From: CAKOSP01 sp964370755
GTDB taxonomy: Bacteria > Bacillota_I > Bacilli_A > RF39 > UBA660
DNA length: 48,446 nt
Direction of reading: 5' to 3'
Assembly (NCBI GenBank): GCA_964370755.1
Contig: CAYJKL010000007.1
Coordinates: 1-48,446 of the forward strand
The notes under the pieces were generated by a model. That model was given only the letters and a program-made list of their open reading frames with translations. It had not been told where the DNA came from and made no database searches. The first letter of the stretch is position 1, and every line of letters begins with the position of its first letter. The translations under genes and the position numbers were made by a program. Below, in pieces: positions 31,284 to 40,039 of this stretch.

Positions 31284-33582
31284 ATGATAAATTGTACCTA
31301 TTTACTACTTCTAACTTAGCTAAATCATCTTTTGACCATAGGTAATTAAATAATGTTTCATATTCAGGATCAAGCAATCTAATAAATTTTATTACTTTAT
31401 CATACTCTTCTATTTTAATAGTAACAAGATGAGATATTATTGCATGCTTTTGAGCTGTAGTTAATACTTTTATATAATCTTCTGTGTAATCTTCATTTAA
31501 AATTTTATCAAGACATATTAATGCATCTTTTATAAATGATTCAAATTCGAATGTTAAACTTTCACCAAGTAAACATGATAATATACTTATATTGTTACAT
31601 CTATAAAGCACTTTAGAAGCATTTTCCCACACTCTTGGATTTGCATGAGGGTTAATCCCATCAAATTTAGTTCTTAGAACTTCATCTTTTCTATAATTTA
31701 TGAAAGATATTATATATGGATGAATATCGTTTTCAACTGCCCAAATTAACCATTTATCCGCTGTAGTTTTAATATATATATGAGAAAATCTACTCATAAG
31801 AGGCTCAGTTATTTCGTGTGCTGATATTGAATCTTCTATTTCGTTTCCTGCTGCTACTATTCTTGCATTTCGTGGCAGTGACCATCTACCTGCTAAACAT
31901 TTATTTTGAATTAAATTAAATATCAAATTTTGAATTGCTGGTACTGCATTTGTAAGTTCATCTAAAAATAGTACACATAACTTATCTTTATTTTCTTCAC
32001 AGCGCTCTTCTAAATTTACTAACCAAGGCGGCTTTATATATAATAATTCTTTTGTGTTTGGCACCACTATACATTTACCATTTATTCCGTCTGGTGTTTC
32101 ATTTTGCAAATATAATTCTTGACACTCATTGTCAATAGTTTTAACTCTAGCACTTTTACCATCACCTGGTTTACCATGCAAAAATATCGGAATATTTGCC
32201 TCTAGATATAATCTTATTAAATCTATATCACTTATTTCTTCCCTATCATTTAATTTTTTGTCTATAAGATTAATACTTGGATACTTTTTTATAATATTTT
32301 TAAATAAATATTGTTTTTTCTCATCAATCAATATTTCTTTTAAATTTTCACAAAAATCAAATGAATTATCACTTATTACCTCGATTGTACCTGGAATAGT
32401 TATACTTTTTAATTTTGTACATGAGGCAAATGCTTTAGATTTTATTTCATTTAACTTTGAATTTATTTCACAACTACTTAATAATTCACAATTTTCAAAA
32501 ACATTTTCATTTAACATATCTAGATTAGAAATTGATACTTTTTCTAATTTTTTACAGTTATTAAAAGCACTTTTTCCTACATGTATAACATTTTCTGGTA
32601 GTACTATATTTTTTAACCCACAATTATAAAATGCATAATCATTTATCGTGTTAATTTTACCTGAAAAAGAAATTGTTTCTAAGTTTATACATCCTTTAAA
32701 AGCAGCTGCATTTATTTGATTTAGATGATTTGGAAGCGTGATATTAGTTAAACTTCTACAGCCTTCAAAAGTTCTTTCACTTATTGCAGTCAAAAGTTTT
32801 GGAAGCACTATATTATTTATTAATTCACATCGATTAAAAGCAGCAGTTCCTATAAACGTAGTTTTATCAGAAAATATAAATGTTCTTAAATTAGTACAAC
32901 AATCAAAGGCGCCGTTATGTATTTTTTCTACCGAATTTGGACACTTAAAATCAGTTAATGATTTACAATTTCTAAAAGTGTACTGCTCTATTTCCTTGAT
33001 ACCTTCATTTAATTTTATATCTTGTAAATAATGACAATCTGAAAAACAAGATGCTCCTATTTTCACTACACCTGGCATTAATACTTCCTCTAAAATATAA
33101 CATGATGCACAAACTCTGTTTGGTAAACTTTTTACCCCAATTGGGAATTTTAATTTCTTAAGCCTTACACAATTAGCAAATACATTTTCTTTGACTTCTG
33201 TAATTGTATCTGGAAGTATTACTTCACTTAAACTTGAACATTTTTCAAAAGTACTTATTTCAAGTCTAGTTAATCCATTTGGTATGTTTATCCTTTTTAA
33301 ACGATCACTATAAGCAAAAGCTTTTGCTCCGATACTATCTATTTCATCTCCTAAAAACTCTACTTCTTCTAGTTTTTTCATTGATGATACTGCGCTGCTA
33401 TTTATTTTTCTCAGTGATTTTGGAAAAATAATTTTCTTAACTGTATCTTTTGCTTCTTTAAATGCTCCGTCATGTATTGTATGAACGCCTTCTGGTATTT
33501 GTAATTCTTCTATACTTCTGCAATTACCAACATACTGTAGTACCCCATTATTTATCCCGTATTTTAACTCTTTTGTCTTCAT
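31258..33582 (-). CDS. BspA-type leucine-rich repeats fused to a MoxR-type AAA+ ATPase
   Basis: 774 residues with no signal peptide. Residues ~10-430 are about 17-18 LRR_5/BspA-type repeats of ~23 residues (core I-P-x-x-(V/I)-x-x-I-x-x-x-A-F-x-x-C-x-x-L). Residues ~450-740 are a MoxR-like AAA+ ATPase: Walker A G470-K-P-G-D-G-K476-S477, Walker B LFLDE with D541-E542, then sensor-region RIVAAGNEIED and an arginine-bearing EPLMSRF. BspA repeats are usually on surface proteins, so an intracellular fusion to MoxR is unusual. The repeats may bind a client that the ATPase and VWA partner act on. Own promoter; GGAGG before the ATG at 33582. The downstream two genes overlap or abut. Confidence 0.9.
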   Translation of the reverse strand: MKTKELKYGINNGVLQYVGNCRSIEELQIPEGVHTIHDGAFKEAKDTVKKIIFPKSLRKINSSAVSSMKKLEEVEFLGDEIDSIGAKAFAYSDRLKRINIPNGLTRLEISTFEKCSSLSEVILPDTITEVKENVFANCVRLKKLKFPIGVKSLPNRVCASCYILEEVLMPGVVKIGASCFSDCHYLQDIKLNEGIKEIEQYTFRNCKSLTDFKCPNSVEKIHNGAFDCCTNLRTFIFSDKTTFIGTAAFNRCELINNIVLPKLLTAISERTFEGCRSLTNITLPNHLNQINAAAFKGCINLETISFSGKINTINDYAFYNCGLKNIVLPENVIHVGKSAFNNCKKLEKVSISNLDMLNENVFENCELLSSCEINSKLNEIKSKAFASCTKLKSITIPGTIEVISDNSFDFCENLKEILIDEKKQYLFKNIIKKYPSINLIDKKLNDREEISDIDLIRLYLEANIPIFLHGKPGDGKSARVKTIDNECQELYLQNETPDGINGKCIVVPNTKELLYIKPPWLVNLEERCEENKDKLCVLFLDELTNAVPAIQNLIFNLIQNKCLAGRWSLPRNARIVAAGNEIEDSISAHEITEPLMSRFSHIYIKTTADKWLIWAVENDIHPYIISFINYRKDEVLRTKFDGINPHANPRVWENASKVLYRCNNISILSCLLGESLTFEFESFIKDALICLDKILNEDYTEDYIKVLTTAQKHAIISHLVTIKIEEYDKVIKFIRLLDPEYETLFNYLWSKDDLAKLEVVNRYNLSYARSKSAQ

Positions 33583-33602
33583 AGCGCCTCCATTTAAAGA
33601 GT

Positions 33603-33631
33603 ATTATAATACTTAAACTTAGATTATTCAA
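33603..33631 (-). promoter_or_regulatory. Promoter of the LRR-MoxR/VWA operon
   Basis: On the minus strand TTGAAT (33631-33626), 17-nt spacer, TATAAT (33608-33603). Confidence 0.8.
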
Positions 33632-33650
33632 TTTATTTTGATTATTTTGC

Positions 33651-33681
33651 AAAAAAAAAAGAGGTTAATTTTCTCCCTCTT
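33651..33681 (-). terminator. Terminator of spoIVB
   Basis: AAGAGG (minus strand, 33681-33676) pairs with CCTCTT (33664-33659), followed by eight or more U residues. Its left arm is the last codons of spoIVB. Confidence 0.8.
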
Positions 33682-34636
33682 CTAACATTGTCGTTATAAA
33701 TAGTCCATAGCCTGTGATAGGCGCATCTACTATAACGTGCGTAACTGAGCCGATTATGGTATCTCCACCTTGCACAATAGGTGATCCACTCATGCCTTGT
33801 ACTACTCCACCTGTTGCATTTATTAATCTTTCATCTGTTATTTCAAATGTAATATTTTTTATATCATTATCTTCATTTATTTTCGTTATATTTATTGAAT
33901 ACTCTTCGATAGTTTCATTTTCAAGTACTGTGTATATTACAGCTGGTCCTATTTTTATATCACTAGGGTTACCTACTGTCATAAGCTCATTATCTGGATA
34001 TTCTTCTTCATAGATTCCGTATATACCATATTTAGTATTTTCAAGAATACTTCCGAATTTTGTTTGATAATAAAATTTCGCATTTTTACTGCCTGGAGTT
34101 CCTGCGCTACTTTTATCTATTGATGTAATCGCATTTCTAAAAATAGTTCCTTCTCCAACTTCTACTATTTCATTTGTACTTGCTTCAATGATTTCATGAC
34201 CAAGTGCTCCATATATTCCAGTCTCAGGATCTATATATGTAAGTGTACCTATACCAGTTATACTATCTTTAACATATAATCCTGTTTTATATGTATCATT
34301 TTCAAGTACTAATTCGAGTACTGTTTTCATAGATTTATTTCCTCTTTTAAAAGTTACATCTACTTCTTTATCTTCAGCATTTTTTTCAATGATAGCTGTT
34401 AAATCACTAATACTTTCTATTTTTTCTCCATTAATACTTGTTATATAATCTCCTAGTAAAAGTTCTGGCGTACCTTTGTTATATTTACCATTTACTTTAT
34501 AAAAACCTACTACCATTACCCCATCACTTTTAACTTCTATACCTACCGTATTACCACCTACTATTACTTCACTTGAGTAAGCAAATATATTTAGTGGAAC
34601 ACACATAAGTAATATTAATAATCCTAATTTTTTCAT
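33665..34636 (-). CDS. spoIVB: SpoIVB serine peptidase (S55) with PDZ domain
   Basis: Signalling protease of sporulation. In B. subtilis it is secreted from the forespore and cleaves SpoIVFA, releasing SpoIVFB to activate sigma-K. 323 residues: signal or anchor ~3-19; PDZ domain ~30-110 with GDYITSING; S55 peptidase domain with GALGHEI, the catalytic-serine motif QGMSGSPIV (GMSGSP at 281-286), and SVTHVIVDAPITGYG. Its presence with spoIVFA/FB-like genes (2.1-3.4 kb) implies a complete checkpoint. A decayed second 3' end is at 29531-29616. AAAGGAG precedes the ATG. Confidence 0.93.
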   Translation of the reverse strand: MKKLGLLILLMCVPLNIFAYSSEVIVGGNTVGIEVKSDGVMVVGFYKVNGKYNKGTPELLLGDYITSINGEKIESISDLTAIIEKNAEDKEVDVTFKRGNKSMKTVLELVLENDTYKTGLYVKDSITGIGTLTYIDPETGIYGALGHEIIEASTNEIVEVGEGTIFRNAITSIDKSSAGTPGSKNAKFYYQTKFGSILENTKYGIYGIYEEEYPDNELMTVGNPSDIKIGPAVIYTVLENETIEEYSINITKINEDNDIKNITFEITDERLINATGGVVQGMSGSPIVQGGDTIIGSVTHVIVDAPITGYGLFITTMLEEGEN

Positions 34637-34656
34637 AATACTCCTTTACCTAATAA

Positions 34657-34663
34657 TATTATG
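34657..34663 (-). promoter_or_regulatory. Possible sigma-G/F-like -10 upstream of spoIVB
   Basis: CATAATA on the minus strand fits the sigma-G -10 pattern CATnnTA. The -35 side is not convincing. spoIVB is forespore-expressed in B. subtilis. Confidence 0.3.
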
Positions 34664-34681
34664 GCGATATTATCAAAAAAT

Positions 34682-34716
34682 AAAAAAACAATAATTGGCA
34701 GTTACCAGTTATTGTT
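34682..34716 (-). terminator. Terminator of the 34715 gene
   Basis: A 12-bp stem (34716-34705 with 34698-34687, one mismatch) around a 6-nt loop, followed by U residues (A 34682-34686). The stop codon is in the stem. Confidence 0.8.
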
Positions 34717-35251
34717 AATTTGCTGAGCAAGACTCTTGTATTTGGTCCATTCCTACTTTATCTGTAAGTGTAGCACTTATAACTTCATATGTAGTAGACA
34801 TACTATCAAAGTTATAATTTTCAAATTCACTATGTTTTCCTTTTAAAGAAACTTCGTATGTTTTTCCAACTTCAAAATTTATTTCTTCATATTTTACTTT
34901 AGTCATATTAAGTACTACATGACTATCTTGAAAAGAAGTAAATACTGCGACTACATTTTCTGTATTATCTACATTATCATTTACTTTGATATGACTTACA
35001 AATGTAAGTGTTCTAATGATTTCACAGTCATTTACTAAAGTTTTACCGTCTGATGTACTACCAAGTAAATTAAAGTAATCATTACTCATCTTTATATAAT
35101 CATCGTCAAGTTCTTTATTACTTTTCTCTAGTGTTTCATAATCACTTTTTAAGTTTTCTAGCTCTGTATCATCACTACCTATTATTAAGAATCCAAGAAG
35201 TACTACTATACCTATTGTAAGAGTTATTATAGTTATATCTTTTTTACTCAT
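34715..35251 (-). CDS. Membrane-anchored hypothetical protein
   Basis: 178 residues from the ATG at 35251, preferred because AAGGTG precedes it; an ATG at 35278 is too close to AGGAA. One membrane helix (~6-24), a short coiled coil (~30-58; LKSDYETLEKSNKELDDDY), then an extracytoplasmic beta-rich domain with two cysteines that could pair. No family recognised. It lies between proS and spoIVB on the same strand. Confidence 0.7.
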   Translation of the reverse strand: MSKKDITIITLTIGIVVLLGFLIIGSDDTELENLKSDYETLEKSNKELDDDYIKMSNDYFNLLGSTSDGKTLVNDCEIIRTLTFVSHIKVNDNVDNTENVVAVFTSFQDSHVVLNMTKVKYEEINFEVGKTYEVSLKGKHSEFENYNFDSMSTTYEVISATLTDKVGMDQIQESCSAN

Positions 35252-35301
35252 ATCCATCACCTTTTTAAATATATTCATTTCCTATAATAAATATATCATA
35301 C

Positions 35302-35334
35302 AAAAAAAAGAAAAACAATAATTAATATTGTTTT
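35302..35334 (-). terminator. Terminator of proS
   Basis: AAAACAATA (minus strand, 35334-35326) pairs perfectly with TATTGTTTT (35320-35312), loop 5, then a U-rich run. Contains the proS stop codon. Confidence 0.85.
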
Positions 35335-36731
35335 CCGAACCAAACTTTACAACTTGCATCTTTGCCACATACTGGGCAAACTCCATCAGAGTTTTCCCCA
35401 TCTACTAAACATCTTGATTTAAGCGTTGTGTCAGCTTTTATTTTATCTTCACAAGCTATATCGCCACAAAAATTCATTTTAATAAATCCAGGTTTAGTAC
35501 TTGCTATTTCTTTAAATTCTTCGAAAGTTTTTGCTTCATGAAGCATTGAGTTTCTTCTTGTCTTTGCTTTTTCAAACATATCTTTTTGAATAAGAGGAAG
35601 AATTTCTTTTACTTTGTTTGTTACTTCATCAAAAGATACTACTATTTTTTCTAAAGTATCTCTTCTTACAATAGTTACTTTATCTTCTTTTAAATCTCTT
35701 TCTCCAAGTTCTATTCTAACTGGGTAACCTTTAACTTCTGCTTCAGCAAATTTAAATCCAGGAGACTTGTTTGAGTTATCTACTTTATATGTTAAACTAA
35801 CTTCTTTTAAAGATTTTTCTAAACTAGATAATTTATCTTCAACATTTCCTATTGGTATAATTACTGCTTTAAATGGCGCAATAGCAGGAGGAATAACTAG
35901 TCCTCTATCATCTCCATGAGTCATAATTATAGCACCAATCATTCTAGTAGTTACTCCCCAGCTTGTTTGGTAAGGAGTTTCAAGTTTATTTTCTTTATTT
36001 AAAAATTCAATACCAAAAGATTTTGCAAAACCTTGACCGAAATAATGACTTGTTCCATTTTGAAGTGCAACACCATCATACATCATTGCTTCAAGTGTAT
36101 AAGTTTCAACTGCTCCTGCAAATTTTTCTTTTTCAGTTTTCTTTCCTGTTATAACTGGAAGTGCTAAGAAGTCTTCTTGGAAAGTTTTATAAATATTAAA
36201 CATTCTTAAAGTTTCTTCTCTAGCTTCCTCTTCACTAGCATGCATTGTATGACCTTCTTGCCAAAGTATTTCTCTACTTCTTAAAAATGGTCTAGTAGTT
36301 TTTTCCCATCTAACAATTGTACACCACTGATTATAAAGTTTTGGTAAATCACGATATGAATTAATTATTTTTTTATAATGCTCACAAAATAAAACTTCAC
36401 TTGTTGGTCTAACACACATTCTTTCTTCAAGTTTTTCAGATCCTCCATGAGTAACCCAAGCAACTTCAGGAGCAAAACCTTCAACGTGATTTTTTTCAAC
36501 ATTTAAAAGTGACTCAGGAATAAACATTGGCATTTGGATATTCTCATGTCCTGTTTCTTTAAACATTTTATCTAAGTTTTTAACCATTTCTTCCCATATA
36601 GCATAACCAAGAGGTCTTATAATCATTGACCCTTTAACACTTGAATAATCTACTAAATCAGCTTTTTTAACAACGTCAGTGTACCATGCTGCAAAATCAA
36701 CATCTCTATTTGTTATATCTTTAACTTCCAT
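35322..36731 (-). CDS. proS: Prolyl-tRNA synthetase, short archaeal/eukaryal-like type with C-terminal zinc-ribbon region
   Basis: Charges tRNA-Pro with proline. 469 residues, the length of the type lacking the bacterial editing insertion. Class II motifs are visible: motif 1 near MFIPESLL, motif 2 FLRSREILWQEGHT, motif 3 THGDDRGLVIPP. The anticodon-binding domain follows, and a C-terminal domain has cysteines in FCGDIACED and DGVCPVCGKDASC and ends in Tyr, as usual for this type. It shares one base with the xseB stop and is last in the nusB-xseA-xseB-proS run. Confidence 0.97.
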   Translation of the reverse strand: MEVKDITNRDVDFAAWYTDVVKKADLVDYSSVKGSMIIRPLGYAIWEEMVKNLDKMFKETGHENIQMPMFIPESLLNVEKNHVEGFAPEVAWVTHGGSEKLEERMCVRPTSEVLFCEHYKKIINSYRDLPKLYNQWCTIVRWEKTTRPFLRSREILWQEGHTMHASEEEAREETLRMFNIYKTFQEDFLALPVITGKKTEKEKFAGAVETYTLEAMMYDGVALQNGTSHYFGQGFAKSFGIEFLNKENKLETPYQTSWGVTTRMIGAIIMTHGDDRGLVIPPAIAPFKAVIIPIGNVEDKLSSLEKSLKEVSLTYKVDNSNKSPGFKFAEAEVKGYPVRIELGERDLKEDKVTIVRRDTLEKIVVSFDEVTNKVKEILPLIQKDMFEKAKTRRNSMLHEAKTFEEFKEIASTKPGFIKMNFCGDIACEDKIKADTTLKSRCLVDGENSDGVCPVCGKDASCKVWFGKQY

Positions 36732-36952
36732 TATTTCACCTCAAAGTCCGTAACTGTTCCATCGTTATTAAGTATTTTATTTACTTTTTCAGTTGCAACA
36801 TTTATTTTATCTGTACAATATTTAGATAACTTCATTGCCTCTGTATATTTTTCAATTGCTTTATCAAGCTCAACATTACCACTTTCAAGTTCTTTAACAA
36901 TTATTTCAAGTTCTTTTAGTGACTCTTCAAAAGTTTTTTCATTTGTTTTCAT
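36731..36952 (-). CDS. xseB: Exodeoxyribonuclease VII small subunit
   Basis: 73 residues, the usual size. TFEESLKELEIIVKELESGN followed by LDKAIEKYTEAMKLSKYC is the diagnostic helical hairpin of XseB. It overlaps xseA by 4 nt and proS by 1 nt. Confidence 0.95.
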   Translation of the reverse strand: MKTNEKTFEESLKELEIIVKELESGNVELDKAIEKYTEAMKLSKYCTDKINVATEKVNKILNNDGTVTDFEVK

Positions 36953-38214
36953 TTTTTAATCTCCTTTACTTCAGCATTTATTTCGCCTTTTTTAAATTTT
37001 ATATTTATTACTTCTCCAACACTAAGTTTCTTAGCATCTTTTACTACAACATCTTTGCTACTTACTACAGAATATCCTTTTTCAAGTATTACAAGTGGAT
37101 TTAAATTTTTTAAACTAGCAAGCATTACTTCCATCTTCTTCTTAGGGTTATCTAAAAGTCTATCTGGATTTTTAAGTATAAAACTACTTGTTAAATTATT
37201 TAAATTATTAAGTTTATTATCTAAAGTAACTTTTATACTTCTGTTACTACTTTCAATTAAAGTATCTAGTTTTTGCATTTTAATTTCATACATACTCATC
37301 GGATTTTTAAGAACATATGATTCTTTTAATCTTTTAAGTTCAATAAATTTTGTATTAACCATATTTTTAATATTCTTATTAATTCTTATTCCAAACTGAT
37401 TTATTATATTAGTAGTATCTATTACTGTTGGCACAGCCATTTCTGCTGCTCCAGTTGGGGTCGGTGCTCTAAGGTCCGCTACATAATCTGAAATTGTAAT
37501 ATCGATTTCATGGCCTACTGCACTTATTATTGGTGTGTTACACTCAAATATTGCTCTTGCAACAATTTCTTCATTAAATGCCCATAAATCTTCAATAGAG
37601 CCACCTCCGCGGCCGACAATTAGTACATCAACACCAAATTGATCAGCAGCTCGTATCTGCCTTACAACATCGGGTGCCGCGCCCATACCTTGTACCAGCG
37701 CCGGAAAAAGTACTACTTTAGTTGTTGGAAATCTTCGATTAATTGTAGATATAATATCTTTAATAGCCGCTCCAGTAGGTGCTGTTACAACACCCACAGA
37801 TTCAGGATATTTGGGTATTTGTTTTTTATACTGTGATGCGAATAATCCTTCTGATGCTAGTTTTTTCTTTAATTTTTCGAATTCAATATGAAGATTGCCT
37901 ACTCCGTCAAGTTCCATTTTACTTACATATATTTGATATGTTCCTGATGCAGGATAGGCAGATACTCTTCCTTCAATTAAAATGTTCATTCCATCTACTG
38001 CATCAAATGATACAGAACTTGCATCTCTTGCAAACATTACAGCATTTATTCTTCCACCTTCATCTTTAAGCGTAAAATACCAGTGACCAGTTGAGTGTTT
38101 TTTTAAATTACTAATTTCACCTTTTAACATTACACGTGATAAAAAACTATCTTTTTCTAAGACAGTTTTAATATATCCATTTAAGTCACTTACTGTAATA
38201 TATTCTCTTTCCAT
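36949..38214 (-). CDS. xseA: Exodeoxyribonuclease VII large subunit
   Basis: Catalytic subunit of the single-strand exonuclease. 421 residues. The N-terminal OB fold (~1-100) has the SGHWYF-like element (STGHWYFTLKDEG). The catalytic domain has VGVVTAPTGAAIKDI, GRGGGSIEDLWAFN and AVGHEIDITISD. A long helical region follows, then a C-terminal beta segment with LEKGYSVV. Its ATG follows directly on the nusB stop. Confidence 0.97.
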   Translation of the reverse strand: MEREYITVSDLNGYIKTVLEKDSFLSRVMLKGEISNLKKHSTGHWYFTLKDEGGRINAVMFARDASSVSFDAVDGMNILIEGRVSAYPASGTYQIYVSKMELDGVGNLHIEFEKLKKKLASEGLFASQYKKQIPKYPESVGVVTAPTGAAIKDIISTINRRFPTTKVVLFPALVQGMGAAPDVVRQIRAADQFGVDVLIVGRGGGSIEDLWAFNEEIVARAIFECNTPIISAVGHEIDITISDYVADLRAPTPTGAAEMAVPTVIDTTNIINQFGIRINKNIKNMVNTKFIELKRLKESYVLKNPMSMYEIKMQKLDTLIESSNRSIKVTLDNKLNNLNNLTSSFILKNPDRLLDNPKKKMEVMLASLKNLNPLVILEKGYSVVSSKDVVVKDAKKLSVGEVINIKFKKGEINAEVKEIKK

Positions 38215-38607
38215 TTAACCTTCTCTAATAATTTTATCAAGTGCTGCATTAATTATTTTTCTAACAGCTTCGTCGCTATACTTTTTAGCAAGTTCTATAG
38301 CCTCATTAATAACAACAATTTCAGGAGTATCTGTATATTTAAGTTCATAAATTGCAATACGTATTATTTCTGCTCCAGTTTTATCAATACGATCAACTGT
38401 CCAGTCACTCATATATTTATTAGCAACTAAGTCAAGTTCGCTTGTTTTTTCTAAAACACCATTTACTATTTCTTTTACAAATTCATTTTCAATACCAATA
38501 TTTTCTTTTATAACATCTGCTAGTTCAAATTCAATTCCTTTATCTTTAAACATATTAACTTGATATAAAATAATCATTGATTTTTCTCTTAATTCACTTC
38601 TAGTCAT
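38215..38607 (-). CDS. nusB: Transcription antitermination protein NusB
   Basis: All-helical RNA-binding protein of the rRNA antitermination complex. 130 residues from the ATG at 38607, chosen because GAGGTG is correctly spaced; an upstream in-frame ATG at 38619 lacks a ribosome site. Family positions include the N-terminal RSELREKSMIILYQ, DWTVDRIDKTGAEIIRIAIYEL, and the C-terminal PEIVVINEAIELAKKYSDE. First gene of the nusB-xseA-xseB-proS run. Confidence 0.95.
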   Translation of the reverse strand: MTRSELREKSMIILYQVNMFKDKGIEFELADVIKENIGIENEFVKEIVNGVLEKTSELDLVANKYMSDWTVDRIDKTGAEIIRIAIYELKYTDTPEIVVINEAIELAKKYSDEAVRKIINAALDKIIREG

Positions 38608-38628
38608 AGTGCACCTCATCTCAAAAAT

Positions 38629-38634
38629 ATTATA
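38629..38634 (-). promoter_or_regulatory. Extended -10 promoter of nusB
   Basis: TGATATAAT on the minus strand, TATAAT at 38634-38629. It lies just outside direct repeat R1. Confidence 0.5.
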
Positions 38635-38640
38635 TCAAAC

Positions 38641-38708
38641 TTTAAGTTATAAATCTATATTTAATTAAATAAAAAACTATATATTATTTTCGAATATATA
38701 GTTTAGTT
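38641..38708 (-). repeat. 68-bp direct repeat R1 (terminator-containing), left border of the CYTH-HAD cassette
   Basis: 64 of 68 bases match R2 at 41468-41535, in the same orientation. It contains a perfect 12-bp hairpin (38674-38685 with 38693-38704) followed on the minus strand by U residues, so it also terminates transcription of the cassette. Confidence 0.9.
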
Positions 38709-38773
38709 GTTTCTTTATTGTATTTACGAATTTTTTTATAATCATTATTTTCTTTGGTAATTTTTTCATACTT

Positions 38774-40039
38774 TTATATTTTTTTTGCAGTCGCCTTTAT
38801 TTCTTTATGGTATAACAAGATTAGTAGAATTCTTTTAATTGAATCTGTATTATTAGTATTTTTATTATTTATTAACTTGTGCTCATTAATTTCAATTACA
38901 TCTAATCCAGCAGTTTTAGCTGAATCTATACCTCTTTTTGAATCTTCAAATGCTACACATTTTTTTGCATCTACACTTAACTTATTAAGTGCTAAATTAT
39001 AACCTTCTGGTGAAGGTTTGTTATTTTCTATATCATCTCTACATATTATCGTATCAAATAAATTATTACAATTTAATTTAGTTAATATTTTATCTACAAA
39101 TAGTTTTTTAGAAGAAGTAACTAAACCTAAAGTATAGTTATTTAGCTTCAACTCCTTCAATAAATTGAAAATAGTAATTGTATAATAATCCTTAAATATT
39201 ACATCGATTTTTTTATTATATAGTTTGTATATACTATCCATAACTACTTTTTCATCTACTACTTTAATTTTATTATCGCTTATTAATTTTGAAATCAAAG
39301 TGTTATTTTCATTTAATTCATGATTATGATAATCTATCTCGCTTATACTTATGCTGTATTTGTCTTTAAGTATTGTTTTAAAACAATCGTAGAAAATTTT
39401 TTCAGAATTAATTAGAGTTCCATCTAAATCAAAAAGTAATGTATTTACACTGTTATTCGATAGTATCTTGTCTTTTATTTTTCCAGCAACAAAATCTCTA
39501 TATGGTAATATTGCTTCACATAATTCTAATTCCTTAAAATCACTAATAAAATCGTTATATAAATTTTTAATAATTTCTATGTCTTCAACACTATTAGTTA
39601 ACAATTCTAATTCAACAAAGTTACCTACATCCTCAACAAAGTCAATTAAAACATTAAATTCAATGTTATTTAATTTTTTCGTATATGTTTTTCTTTTCTT
39701 ATTTACTATTGAATAACTATGGTATCCTAACGATAAAAACAGTTCTACCATCTCATTATATTTAGAAATAGGCAAAGTCATATTACTTTCATTCTTTGCA
39801 TATAAATTACATAATTCTTCAGACTTTCCTTTAAATGTAACTTCCATTTCTTGATTATTTGTTTTTCTAATTCTTAGACAAGTTCTGTCAGCAATAAATG
39901 TTCCCAATATATCCGTAAAATACTCATCTACTTCTTGTATTTCATTTTTAAATTCATATTTATTTTTATTTAGTATTTTTATAATTTTGTCTATATCATC
40001 AAAATAATATTTTTTTTCCATTTCTAATTTTGTATTCAT
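38774..40039 (-). CDS. CYTH triphosphatase-like domain fused to a HAD hydrolase
   Basis: 421 residues, cytoplasmic. Residues 1-185 are a CYTH (triphosphate tunnel) domain: E6-x-E8-x-K10, R56-x-R58, K70, D133, E143-x-E145, which line the tunnel in this superfamily. Residues ~198-405 are a HAD-type phosphatase of the beta-phosphoglucomutase-like branch: D204-L-D206-G-T, a VTSS motif, and KPSPEGY plus FEDSKRGIDSAKTAG. Joining a triphosphate-binding domain with a HAD phosphatase suggests stepwise dephosphorylation of a phosphorylated small molecule or nucleotide; substrate unknown. It overlaps the methyltransferase gene by 4 nt. Confidence 0.9.
   Translation of the reverse strand: MNTKLEMEKKYYFDDIDKIIKILNKNKYEFKNEIQEVDEYFTDILGTFIADRTCLRIRKTNNQEMEVTFKGKSEELCNLYAKNESNMTLPISKYNEMVELFLSLGYHSYSIVNKKRKTYTKKLNNIEFNVLIDFVEDVGNFVELELLTNSVEDIEIIKNLYNDFISDFKELELCEAILPYRDFVAGKIKDKILSNNSVNTLLFDLDGTLINSEKIFYDCFKTILKDKYSISISEIDYHNHELNENNTLISKLISDNKIKVVDEKVVMDSIYKLYNKKIDVIFKDYYTITIFNLLKELKLNNYTLGLVTSSKKLFVDKILTKLNCNNLFDTIICRDDIENNKPSPEGYNLALNKLSVDAKKCVAFEDSKRGIDSAKTAGLDVIEINEHKLINNKNTNNTDSIKRILLILLYHKEIKATAKKI

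Noticed and set aside
32129..32629. 166-codon plus-strand ORF opposite the LRR-MoxR gene
   Set aside because: Antisense shadow of the LRR repeats, with no ribosome site or recognisable protein.
38641..38708. R1/R2 as miniature transposable elements
   Set aside because: They are direct, not inverted, lack terminal inverted repeats and show no target duplication; each is a functional-looking terminator.
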